Positions 1 to 11,271 of a stretch of 64,000 nt of DNA are shown here, piece after piece. Origin of the DNA: Adiantum capillus-veneris. Its lineage: Eukaryota; Streptophyta; Polypodiopsida; Polypodiales; Pteridaceae. The position numbers and the translations under genes are program-made. Position 1 is the stretch's first letter. Each line of letters opens with the position of its first letter. The stretch lies in contig CM043948.1 in the NCBI GenBank assembly GCA_014529385.2, positions 83,053,260 to 83,117,259 on the forward strand. Direction: 5' to 3'. The notes below the pieces were generated by a model that ran no database searches, was not told the DNA's origin, and saw nothing but the letters and a program-made list of their open reading frames with translations.

Positions 1-649
1 TAAAATTTTCTCTTTGCATATTCAAGGAAAGGAATTTTGTATGTTTGGAAAAATGGTTTTTCCCCGTAGTAGTAAGTATGTCAATGGTTGTTGATGCCAA
101 CAATTAGTGGCAGTGCTTGGTCAAAATTGAAAGGTCGTTCCACAAAAATGGCAAAAATACATAACTGCGAGTCTGGTCCACCCACACCTTCCAATTTGAA
201 CGTAGACCTCTAGACTCCATGCACGCATCAGCAGCACAGTACCAACGCCAAGCAGTAGCAATGTCACTACTCGCGCAAATATCAAGGCGGGAGGTCTACT
301 CTGATCATTCTTCTCTCCGTATCACTTGCAAGTTGCGAGTTGCGAGGCAGTTGCCACTGGCCGGTGGTCCCATGTCGGTCAGACTCGTCAGCCATGTTTC
401 ATGCCAATTCGTTGGTGAATTCTCTCTCAGTTTTTGCAGCACTAAGCCATCTTAGGACACTCCCTACGGTGTTCCAATTTCCCACTTCCTGCAGTAAAAG
501 GTTGCTGCATTGAACTTTACGAAAAGGAGAGTGAGTGGATGACAGCCTTGCATGCGACGATTGTACGGCACCATTGCCATCTTCACACCCACCTTGGGAA
601 TCGTTTACCCTTTCTCCTTCGGGTAACAACCCGCCTCTCTCTTGCGCAG

Positions 650-781
<132 letters not shown>

Positions 782-1298
782 GTGAGCAATTCAGGTAACA
801 TTGTCGGGAGGGGGCCTGAGCAAGCAGCTATTGCCATATGGCCGAGGGGAGGAGCCGAAATCCCTTCCCCCATTATACTTAGTATAGATACGGCACGCAC
901 ATCATACATTACTACTTTGTTGGCACTGCCTTTCAACAGAAAGTTAGGGTAAATGCCAGAGAATTTCAGCCCATGTACAATGAAGCACCCTTCCAATTTT
1001 TGGAAGTTATGTTCTATTTTTTTCTTTTTGGCGTGCCCAAAGGGCAAAGGCTATAGAGATGCTTTCTCTTTTTGCTGAATAAAATAGAAAAAAATGAGTT
1101 GTATTTTCAAACATTTTTTGATAGGCAAAAAATGTGATTGGTTGAAATAAGATAGTGGGCACTCATTTATTCCGTGTACATTGAATGTGGGCCTTTAGTA
1201 CCCTTTACGTTTCTAATAAGTGGGGAGGTAGGAGCATGATTCATAGAGGATTCTCTTTTTCTCTCCAGTCGTGTGGAAAAATAGGGTAATTAATACCC

Positions 1299-1364
<66 letters not shown>
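1299..1364. repeat. (CT)n microsatellite with one interruption
   Basis: CT repeat of about 66 bp, broken once by an extra C near 1309. The flanks are unrelated to the first CT tract and to the LINE 3' ends seen later. Confidence 0.95.
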
Positions 1365-1368
<4 letters not shown>

Positions 1369-2572
1369 ATAGGTAGTGCAGATATGGGACGGCAATGATA
1401 ATGGGTTGTAGAGTAGGGCATGGCAAAGAGATGACTGATGATAGGGTCTCGTTGATGTCGGATATAGCCAAAGTTGATGAAAAAGATTATTGCATTTGAT
1501 CTCTCTTTGCTTCTGCAAACAAGGAAACCAAGGTAACTTGCGTTCACTATATGGGTGTTCTGATGCAACAGCATGCAAGTACAACGCATGCATGCTCCAT
1601 GCATGAGGCTTTTCTCCTTTGTAGACTTCGGCAAGATGAAAGTAGACTCAGTAGAGGATGTCGTGCAGGCGACCAGGGTTGCAAAGAGAGAGAGAGAGGG
1701 GGAAGGGAATCTTCTAGATATTCAATTTTTATAATATTGGGAAGGTATATGGGGTACGATCAGGGGGTATGCAAGAAAATACCCCATTAAACTGCAAGGG
1801 CAACTAGCGCCCAAGCTTCTCTGGTGGAGGGGTGGGAGGGGTGGCCTCTTCAGGTTTTTCATTCTAGGGCTACTAGTATGTTATTTTTGTTGTTTTTCTA
1901 TTGGTTGAAGCATAGCGGTTCTTCATCTTCTATACACGCACACATGCTTCTTAAATTAGAAAGATCCTCAGCAAGCGTGGTAGGAGAGGTTCCTACAAGT
2001 CTCATAGGTCTATAGGGATATGTTACCGATGGAGAAGCCTGCAATGCGAATGCCTAATCTTAGCAGGCCTTTTTTCCTGTTCACATGCTCATTGAGGGAT
2101 TAGACTTGAAACATTCGGGATGTCTCTTTTGAGCATTCTTCTACCGTTGAAGAACATCTGCTTCAGTTATGTCTTCTCGTTTCTCTATCAAGCTGGCTAC
2201 CAGCTTCACATGTTACGTGCTACTCAAAGTATACTGATGTATTCAACTTACCGTGTATGTTAAAGAAGTACAAGGTCAAAGTATATTGAAATCACATGAT
2301 GTTGCGCTAGCATGTAGCTTCTTGCACAATTTGTTTTCATCTACTTCTTGACTCTGGTGCAGGTGGATTTGTAATTTCAAGATTGTTTTTTGGTAGGTTG
2401 TCCTAGCTTTGATGTACTTGTTGTTTATTCTTATCAATATGCTTTTGTCTTGTGTCAAGGTAAAGAGGCGGAGGAGGTCAAGGCAAAGAAGGAGAGCAAG
2501 GGAAGTAGCCGGCTTGCTGAATTCTTGTTGGGGCTTTCACAACGGGTTATTGCAACACTCCACGAGACTCCC

Positions 2573-4144
2573 TGTCATAATAACTAATATCTAATCCTCC
2601 TTTTGATTTTCTCATGTTAAACTAGTCATTTAGTATGCGGAAGTACCAGGGGAGAAAAAGCTAAAATATTGGTTAAGTTGGCAGTCCGATCACAGTAGGG
2701 ATCCAAAGGAGGGAAAATAGGGATCCAAAGGGGGGGGGCATCTGGAAAAGAGCAATGTGAAACAATGGGCTTCAAAGACCCTAAGGTTCAGCCCATTCAG
2801 ACTTCCAAAATGCTAAGGTTCCAAACGGTTCAATGGTCAAAGTCTAGGTCAATTGGATGCTTGTGGGAAGACTCAAAAGTCTTCCCACATCCCTATCTTG
2901 GAGAGGGCGAGCCCTTTTAGTAGGGGATGAGAGAGAAACACACACACTCTAGCAAGCTCCCTTTACACAAAGGGCATAATGGACACATGTCAGCTCCGTA
3001 GCCCAATTGCCCCCAAGGTGCATTCAAATCCTATTGGATGGCCATAGAGGTGGACCAATGAGAATTAGGCTAGAGTACATTTAGTTTAATTCATTTAAAA
3101 ACACTTGATAAAATAACCAATAGAAATTAAGCTCTCTAGAAGACTATTGGACAGTCTCCCAAGGGGTCCAATGAGCATTTCAGCAGCCCAATCGCTTGCC
3201 TGATTCCTATTGGCCAGAAGACTAAGGGGTCCAATGAGAGTTTAATTGCATTAATTAAATACCTAAAGCTCTCACAAAAGGGGAAAGGGGGACACATGTC
3301 ACAAGGCTATCACTTATGCTTCTTAATTATCATTGGCTAAGCTTTGCAGGGTCCAATGGGATGTCAACATGAGTAAAAAGCAAGAGGGGTCCACCAAGAG
3401 AGAGAGGGGGGGCTGATTTTGGGAAGGCATTATCACACACACACTCACACAATCTCATGTGTGAAGTAAAGAAGACTATCTCCTTCTCAAGCTTTAATGG
3501 AAAACTCATTATCTACTCCAAGCTTGTGAGAAGGGAGGCCTACACCAACAACTCTTGGCTTTGTGATGCAAATCCAAACAAGAGCCAACCTCCAATGCAT
3601 ACTCATCTCCTCTACCATGCTAATTACTAAGCTATGCTAAGCTATTATGAGTGATTATGTGAGGAGACATACTTCTTTCTCGTAAGAATACTCCTTCTTC
3701 CTCTCGATCTACTCTCATACCCCGCTAGCTCTCACCATCTTCGAAGGTGTGTGAGGTCTTGGGTTTGAGACCGTGAGGCAATTGATGTTGTGTTTTATAA
3801 GTGTAAGCTTGGTGCTTGAAGCTTCCATCTTCATTGCACCAGCAAGTTATTGAAGGAACACAAAGTATTGTATTGTAAAATGTCTCCTTTGATGGGAGAA
3901 ACCTATAATACAAAGCCTTTTGGAGGGGGGACCGGCTCCATGTAAATCCGGTCCTCAATTGTTGACAATAGCTTAATTTCTCTCTCTTTTTGAGATATTG
4001 TTCATGCCTATAGTGTTATTCTTTTGTTGCTCTCTCCATCCAAGCACTCTTGCTATGCTCATTAGGAATCTATTCTAATGAAATTCTCACTATGTCTATG
4101 TTATTTTCCGCTACACACAAGTTACTAGACCATTTAATGTTACA
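2573..4144 (+). repeat. 5' LTR of gypsy A
   Basis: It starts TGTCATAATAACTAATATC and ends ..TGTTACA just before the primer binding site. The body matches 9865-11271 closely, except for about 90 bp near 2605-2695 absent from the 3' LTR. The clear sequence differences between the LTRs suggest an old insertion. Confidence 0.9.
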
Positions 4145-4159
4145 TTGGTATCAGAGCAC
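4145..4159 (+). other. Primer binding site of gypsy A (initiator Met-tRNA type)
   Basis: TTGGTATCAGAGCAC immediately follows the 5' LTR. TGGTATCAGAGC is the usual plant primer site complementary to the 3' end of initiator methionine tRNA. Confidence 0.9.
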
Positions 4160-4563
4160 AAGGTTTCTCTTTTCTTGCTCAAGAAGAGAGGTCCTCAAGC
4201 TAACTACAAATGGTTGGTATTATTAATTGCAATTGAGTAAGTAGAATAAGGATTTTTCAGTCTTGCAGTGCGCCTGCTTCGTGCAAATAACGGGGCATCA
4301 CCGTCGAGAGCTATGGTCTTAATAGTGGAGTCCTACGGGGCTTGCCTACGGTTTAACCACTATTGAGCTATTAGAAGCTTGACAGGAGCCAGTACTGTTT
4401 TGTTGTTGAAAGACCCTCTCTTCTATTCCTTGCAATTAATGATATTCGAGCCACGGGTAGTACAGGAGCTTGAGTGCTTTTCTAAAGGGGTTAAGAGGAG
4501 TAGCAACTAGGTCTTGAAGTGCCAAAGTACACCTAAAAAGTTTTACACCTAAAAGTTGTTAGA
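4160..4563 (+). other. Leader of gypsy A between primer site and gag
   Basis: About 400 bp with no long open frame, expected to hold the untranslated leader and packaging signals of the element. No further motif was recognised. Confidence 0.6.
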
Positions 4564-6170
4564 ATGGCTGACAATAGTAAAGAGAGTGAAATTAATGTTG
4601 ATAGCTTTAAACAGGCTATTAATGATGCCTCTATGCTTGTTAACTACCTTGTTTCTAGGCTTCAACAATCCATGGTCAATCCATCCCTCCAAAGTGAAGT
4701 GCAATGGCAGCTACGTGCTCATGGGATTTTCCAAACTCCCCACCAAGAAGAGAAAGTACCTAGGAAGCCTCCTTGTGAGACTTCCAAAAGAGGCCTCTCT
4801 CCGATAAGGGAAGAAGAAGAGGATCCGTACGAAGGGCTCAAAAATCTACTACTTGGCGACACATCTCCTTCCCAAAGGAGAACTCAAGTTTCAATGGTAG
4901 AGCCCCCACCAAAAGAGCAAGAAATAAGTGAGTCTCCTGCCACCTTGATAGAGATGGCTCCACAAAGACGGCGGGAAAAACGCTCTCCAACACCCCTTAA
5001 ATGCAGAAGACCACCGCACACTTATCCACACCATAATTCAAAGAGGGACAAGAGAAAACAAGAGAAGAAAAAGGCGATAAAGAGATCACCCTCTTCTCCA
5101 TCTTGTTTATCCTCTTCCTCTTATGAAGAAAGTGATGGTGCATACAAGGAGGAACAAGGGAAGAAAAGGGTGAGAAAGAGGTCACCCTCTTCTCCATCCT
5201 CCTCAAATTCTTCCTCCTCTGAAGAAAGTGACGGTGTAACTTTCGAACCACCAAAAAGAAGAGGCATAGGAAATCCTATGCGGCATGGAAGAGGTCGTCC
5301 AAGCTCAAAAAGCTCAAAGAGGGAGGAAACAACATCTATTTCCTTACCTACGATGGCACCTTTGGTGCTACGGACAAAGTCTTAGCCTTCATTCAACAAT
5401 TCAATGCGGCATTTGGAGATGAGGGCTTCACGGAGTCCTCTAAGCTATGCCATGTAGCTATGCATTTTCAAAAGTCCGCAAGATAATGGTGGTCTAGCCT
5501 ACGAGCAAACGATGAAGCTCCCCAAACATGGAAAGCTTTAAGAGCTTCCATCACGAAGCAGCTTTTGGCTACCGATGCCAAAGACAAAGTACTCACCGAA
5601 TGGCAAAGCTGGAAGCTCTCTCCCTACAAATCTATCCACAAATATGTAGACATGTTTTGGGACTTACATCTCAAAGCCACTATCTTCAAAAAGATGGATT
5701 TTGGAGAGCAAAAACAACAATTTTGTGCGGGTCTCACTGAAGATATGGCGGAGTATGTGAACTCCCAAAGGCCACGCACCATATCTACAGTCATACACTA
5801 TACCATGGTGGCTTCATGAATCAATTTCCAACAAGGGGCTAAGAGAAATCTTAAGCCCACGGAGAACAAGGACCGTAATAATGAGCCTAAGGGGAAGGAC
5901 GTTGTCCAAAAGTCTGCTAAAGGCAACACCAACAACAACAAAGCTAAGGAGAAGGGAGTTTATAAAGGTAAAAATAAACTCTCTCCTGAAGAGCTTGAGC
6001 GTTATCGTAAAGATAACCATTGTTTCAAGTGCGGGGAGCAAGGGCATGCCTATCGTGCTTGTCCCCACAAGAATACACAAAATGAGCCTCCTAGAGCTAC
6101 CTTGGTCGAAATCCAAGAAGAGGATGCTCACCACAAAGGATCTCCTCTATGTCATGATTGGGGAAAGGTA
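4564..6170 (+). pseudogene. gag of gypsy A (broken)
   Basis: Gag forms the virus-like particle of the element. The ATG at 4564 opens a 273-residue frame (MADNSKESEIN..) that becomes strongly basic and Ser/Arg-rich, with repeated RSPSSPS and SSSSEESDG segments. A frameshift near 5345 leads into the conserved gag core (5345-5818), including the WW and KLSPYKSIHKYVDMF region, interrupted by a TAA near 5484. A CCHC zinc knuckle, CFKCGEQGHAYRAC, lies at 6021-6063 in another frame. The basic Ser-rich N-terminal extension is longer than in many plant gypsy gags. Not translatable as one protein in this copy. Confidence 0.85.
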
Positions 6171-6740
6171 AGAGAACATGGTGCTTTTATTCTCTTTGAC
6201 CCTGGTTCTACTCACAATTTCATATCCACATAGTTGGCCACCAAGCTAGGCATCCAAGCCTATGAGATGGGAGATGTCCTACTCGTCGATGGTGCTTTCA
6301 AGGGGCAAGAAGCTTCAGTCACTCCCTTAATTGGGAAATTGAGGCTCCATGTCCAAAGTTATGTGTACAAAGAGGACTTCTTTATCTCTCCTCTCAACCA
6401 TGAGGATGTAATCCTTGGGGCACCACGGTTTGATAGCATGGCTATCAATGTTAAATTCCCTGAAAGGCAAATTTACTTTAGGTTTAGGAAAAAAGATATG
6501 TATATAGATGCTAAGGAGTTGAGTGACACCATACCCATTGTACATACGCAAGCTTTCAATAAGTCAATAAATAGCTCTATTTCTGTGTACATGATTTTTG
6601 TTAAAGATTCTCAAAATGAACCTAATGCTTTAGCAAAAGAAAATATAAACAATCACAAGGAATTAGAGTTATCCAATTTTCTCAAGGGATTTCAAGATGT
6701 TTTTATTGACAACATCCCTTGTGAACTACCTCCTAAATGA
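6171..6740 (+). pseudogene. Aspartic protease region of gypsy A
   Basis: Retropepsin-like domain that would cleave the Gag-Pol polyprotein. The active-site segment reads FDPGSTHNFIS at about 6198-6230, a DPG version of the usual D-T/S-G triad. It is followed by a stop at 6232 and then a 168-residue open frame with the second half (EDVILGAPRFDSM) and the linker to RT. Whether DPG is catalytically competent cannot be judged from sequence. The stop makes this copy non-functional. Confidence 0.82.
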
Positions 6741-8020
6741 GGCAATGATGATCATGCAATTGAACTTCCTCCATGAAGTTCACCGCCTAATAAACCTCCT
6801 TATAGAGTTTCTCAAGCTCAACGAGAGGAGATTATGCAGCAAGTGCATGAGTTAGTTGAGAAGGGCATGGTTAGGCCTAGCTTATCTCCATTTTGTTCAC
6901 CCGTGTTATTAGTGCAAAAGAAAGACGGCACATAGCGTATGGGTGTCGACTATAGAGCACTAAATAGGATCACTATCAAGAATAGGTTTCTCGTTCCACG
7001 GGTAGAAGACCTATTTGATAAGCTACAAGGTCCACCTACTTCAGTAGGATTGACCTAAAAAGTGGCTACCATCAAATAAGGATAGTTGATCAAGACATTG
7101 TAAAGACCGCATTTCGCACTACGTTTGGCCTTCATGAATACATTGTCATGCCTTTTGGCTTGACCAATGCACTAGCCACATTTAACTGCTTGATGGAGAC
7201 GCTATTTAGGCCTCATCGAACCTTTACTAGAGTGTTCTTTGATGATATACTCATCTACTCTAATTCACTAGACGAACACAAGCAACACCTCCATGTAATA
7301 TTTCAAGTCTTACGAGAGAATAAACTTTATATTAATCGATAAAAAAGTGACTTTTTCTTACAAGAGATTCAGTATTTAGGTCACATTATCTCTCAAGATG
7401 GCATCCAAATGGATCCATCAATGCTAGAGGTAATAAAAGGATGGCCTAATCCAAGGAATCTACATGCACTAAGAAGCTTTATAGGTATGTGTGCATACTA
7501 TAGACGCTTCATAGAAAAGTTCTCACAAATTGCGGGACCATTACATGACCTAACAAAGAAAAATGTTAGGTATACATGGTCTGCCAAGGAGAACAATGCT
7601 TTTGAAAAGCTTAAAGAAAAGCTTATCTCTCAACGTGTGCTTACACTGTCAGATCTCTCAAAGCCATTTGAGGTCCAATGTGTCGCTTGTGGTGATTGTC
7701 TTGGAGCTGTTTTGCTCCAAGAAGGGCACGCCATAATATATGAAAGTCGAAGGCTTGACCCTATTGATCAAGCTCTGGGCATATATGAAAAGGAACTCCT
7801 CACAGTTCTACATGCCTTAGACTCGTGGAAGCACTATTTATTGGGGACTCCTTTCATTCTGCGGACGGATCACCAAAGTCTTAAGTACTGCATGACGTAG
7901 ACCAAGCTCTCCGACAAACAAATGAGGTGGGCAAATTTCCTTTTGCAATTTCATTTTCATATTGCTCACATTGCTGGCAAGCATAATCAAGTAGCCGATG
8001 CACTCTCAAGACAGCCGAAA
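6741..8020 (+). pseudogene. Reverse transcriptase and RNase H of gypsy A (broken)
   Basis: RT copies element RNA into DNA and RNase H degrades the hybrid. Visible blocks are [13 protein letters not shown] near 7145, the catalytic motif as FFDDILIYS near 7230-7260 (Y-x-D-D class), LGHIISQDGIQMDP near 7380, CAYYRRFIEKF near 7490, RNase H with the FILRTDHQSLKY end near 7855, and GKHNQVADALSR near 7976-8010. Stops at about 6736, 6934, 7340 and 7898 and frame changes break it. The second copy at 21029 preserves the last two thirds better. Confidence 0.9.
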
Positions 8021-9059
8021 GTGAATGCGGTTTCCATAGCAACTCACAATGATCTATCCTCTATGATAGATGAGTACGCTATTGATTTTGATTTTAGAGA
8101 TGTGATTTCAGCCCTTGCACTAGGGGAGAAAGATGAACCATTTACCTTACAAGATGGTTATCTTCTCTATGGCAATAGACTATGTGTTACTAACTCACTA
8201 CGTGAGAAAGTAATGTATGAATCTCATGCTCCTCCTTATGCGGGACATAGAGGAATTCAGTCTACCCTAAAAGAGATTGAAACATATTTCTATTGGCCTG
8301 CCATGAAAGCAAACATGCAAGAGTATGTTTCTAAATGTGTGGTATGCCAAAAGACAAAGTTTGATAGAGGGAAGCAACATGGATTGCTTCAATCTTTGCC
8401 AATCCCTAATTCACCATGGGAGAGCATATCCATGGATTTTATCTTTAGATTGCCTTAGTCTATCCATGGGAATACGGGAATACGGACCATAGTAGACAGG
8501 TTCAGCAAACAAGCTCATTTCATACCTGTCAAAAAGACTATCAAAGCCCATCAAATGGCAACCCTCTTCATATCACAAATCTTCAATTACCATGACTTGC
8601 CAATGTCCATAGTGTCGGATAGAGATCCTAGAATGACCAGTAATTTCTAAAAGGGTCTCTTTGAGAATTTAGGGACAAGACTAAACTTATCTTTGGCCTA
8701 TCACCCGCAAACGGATGGCCAAAGTGAAATAGCTAACCTAACAGTCCTTGATCTACTAAAAGCCTACGTAATGAAAGTAGATCAAAGGTCCCAATGGGAG
8801 AAGTACTTACCCTTAGTGGAGTATGCTTGCAATAATAATGTACGTACCTCTACGGGAAAAGCACCTTTCGAGGTAATTGAGGGAAGATCCAAAAGTCCCT
8901 ACTACTTAAGGTACATGGGAAGATCTTTGTTGCAGATGAGTATAACCGATACTTACAAGAATCTTTCCAAAAGATTAAGGATGCTATCTCTATCTCATAG
9001 CAAAGGCAAAAGGCTTTTGTTGATAAGCACAGAAGAGCCCAAGCCTTTAAAGAAAATGA
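8021..9059 (+). pseudogene. Integrase of gypsy A, zinc-binding and catalytic domains (broken)
   Basis: Integrase inserts the cDNA. The HHCC zinc-binding region (HRGIQSTLKEIETYFYWPAM..KCVVCQ) is at about 8245-8352. The catalytic core starts with SMDFIFRLP near 8430, followed by a TAG at 8456, then VDRFSKQAHF near 8495, SDRDPR near 8615 and AYHPQTDGQSE near 8697. The Asp-Asp-Glu residues of the core can be placed in these blocks. There are stops at 8456 and 8648. Open frames at 7922-8458 and 8693-9142 cover most of the domain. Confidence 0.88.
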
Positions 9060-9480
9060 TTGGTCTTGCTTACATTTCCCAAGGCTCGATTAAGGCACAC
9101 AACGGGCAGGAATCCTATGGGACACCAAAAGTACTATGCTAAATTAGCAAAAAGGTACTATGGTCCCTTCCATATTCTTAGACCAATGAATGAAATGGCC
9201 TATCAACTCAAGTTTCCCAGTCATTGGCTCATATATAATGCTTTCCATGTGAGCCTACTAAAGCCTTACAAAGGAGAGCCACCTCAAGAACCAATTATTG
9301 AAGACCCACCGGAGATCGAGGACCAAGAAGAGGTGTTGCAACCCAAGTCCATTCTCCAACATGAAGACAAGGTAATGAGAGGTGGTAAGATTATCCGACG
9401 GTATCTTATTAAGTTTAAGAACTATCCTTTGAAGATGCTAGATGGATGCAAGTCATACAATTAAAGGATTACCTAAACTT
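9060..9480 (+). pseudogene. Integrase C-terminus and chromodomain-like tail of gypsy A
   Basis: A 134-residue frame contains LAKRYYGPFHILRP, the integrase C-terminal strand region, then NAFHVSLLKPYKGEPP and an acidic linker. It ends with SILQHEDKVMRGGKIIRRYL and IKFKNYP, the pattern of a chromodomain-like tail found in chromoviruses, which may direct integration to marked chromatin. A one-base shift near 9430 displaces the final segment. The same tail recurs at 22600-22760 and, diverged, on the minus strand at 52439-52666. Confidence 0.8.
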
Positions 9481-9864
9481 TGTCAATGCTTACAATGCTT
9501 CCCTAGAGTAAGCAAATGTACAAATGTTTAAAATAAACAAAGTTTTTGTCTTATAAGACTCTCTTTTTCTTTATTGTGCACAAATGTTAAGAAGTATGCA
9601 TGCTTAGGATCAAGTTTGGGGAGACGACGTCTTCCAAACACCAAGTAGAGCTTGTCACTCTACTATGGAAGATTGATAGGACGAATGCGCAGACATGCTT
9701 GCGGCAACTTAGGCTCTCAAGCGCCAAATGGATTGGTCATCCATTCTGGAACGATGTTGTAGGTAAGATAGGGATCCTCTACCTGCTAGAAAAAGGACTA
9801 ATGACTAGGCTTTATCTTCTCTACCCCATAGTCGAGGACGACTATGATTTCAAGAGAAAGGTAA
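9481..9864 (+). other. 3' untranslated part and polypurine tract of gypsy A
   Basis: No conserved protein. It ends in a purine-rich stretch (AAGAGAAAGG at about 9851-9861) just before the 3' LTR, the expected plus-strand primer. The segment with GACTCTC..TTATTGTGCACAAAT near 9555-9590 recurs after the second copy at about 22800-22850. Confidence 0.7.
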
Positions 9865-11271
9865 TGTCATAATAACTAATATCTAATCCTCCTAAATGAT
9901 TTTCATAGTAGGGATCCAAAGGGGGGGCCATCTGCAAAAGAGCAATGTGCAACAATGGGCTTCAAAGACCCTAAGGTTCAGCCCATTAAGACTTCCAGCA
10001 TGTTAACGTTCCAAAATTAAAAGGTTATGTTCAATGGTCAAACTCTAGGTAAATTGGATGCTTGTGGGAAGACTCAAAATTCTTCCCACATCCCTATCTT
10101 GGAGGGGCCGAGCCCTTTTAGTAGGGGATGAGAGAGAAACACACGCACACTCTAGCAAGCTCCCTTTACACAAAGGGCATAGTGGGCACATGTCAAGTCC
10201 CTAGCCCAGTTGCCCCCAAGGTGCATTCAAATCCCATTGGATGGCCATAGAGGTGGACCAATGAGAATTAGGCTAGAGTACATTTAGTTTAATTCATTTA
10301 AAAACACTTGATAAAAGAACCAATAGAAATTAAGCTCTCTAGAAGACTATTGGACAGTCTCCCAAGGGGTCCAATGAGCATTCAACAGCCCAATGGCTTG
10401 CCTGATTTCTATTGGCCAAATGACTAAGGGGTCCAATGAGAGTTTAATTGCATTAATTAAATACATAAAGCTCTCACAAAAGGGGCAAGGGGGACACATG
10501 TCACAAGGCTATCACTTATGCTTCGTAATTATCATTGGCTAAGCTTTGCAGGGTCCAATGGGATGCCAGCATGAGTACAAAGCAAGAGGGGTCCAGCAAG
10601 AGAGAGGGGGGGCTGATTTTGGCAAGGCATTATCTCACACACACTCACACAATCTCAAGTGTGGTGTAAAGAAGACTATCTCCCTCTCAAGCCTTAATGG
10701 AAAGCTCATCATCTACTCCAAGCTTGTGCGAAGGGAGGCCTACACCAACAACTCTTGGCTTTGTGAAGCAAATCCAACCAAGAGCCAAGCTCCAATGCAT
10801 GCTCATCTCCTCTACCATGCTAATTACTAAGCTATGCTAAGCTATTATGAGTGATTGTGTGAGGAGACATACTTCTTTCTTGTAAGAATACTCCTTCTTC
10901 CTCTCGATCTACTCTCATACCCCGCTAGCTCTCACCATGTTCGAAGGTGTGTAAGGTCTTGGGTCTGAGACCGTGAGGCAATTGATGTTGTGTTTTATAA
11001 GTGTGAGCTTGGTGCTTGAAGCTTCCATCTTCATTGTACCAGCAAGTTATTGAAGGAAGACAAAGTATTGTATTGTAAAATGTCTCCCTTGATGGGGGAA
11101 ACCTATAATACAAAGGCTTTTGGAGGGGGGACCGGCTCCATGTAAATCCGGTCCTCAACTGTTGTCAATAGCTTAATTTCTCTCTCTTTTTGAAGTATTG
11201 TTCATGCCTATCTAACTAGGTGTTATGCTTTTGTTGCTCTCTCCATCCAAGAACTCTTGCTATGCTCATTA
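9865..11271 (+). repeat. 3' LTR of gypsy A, truncated at its end
   Basis: It starts with the same TGTCATAATAACTAATATC as the 5' LTR and matches it to ..GCTATGCTCATTA. There the 5' LTR continues with GGAATCTATTC while this copy changes to unrelated sequence. No target-site duplication can therefore be read. Confidence 0.9.

Larger units (their letters stand above)
2573..11271 (+). mobile_element. Ty3/gypsy LTR retrotransposon, family A, near full length but broken
   Basis: Order on the plus strand is LTR, Met-tRNA primer site, gag with CCHC knuckle, aspartic protease, reverse transcriptase, RNase H, integrase, chromodomain-like tail, 3' leader and LTR. Integrase following RT/RNase H is the Ty3/gypsy gene order. 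The coding part carries several in-frame stops and frameshifts, so this copy is non-autonomous now. The 3' LTR lacks about the last 73-83 bp of the 5' LTR and runs straight into another gypsy remnant. A second, shorter copy of the same family lies at 21029-22850. Confidence 0.93.
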
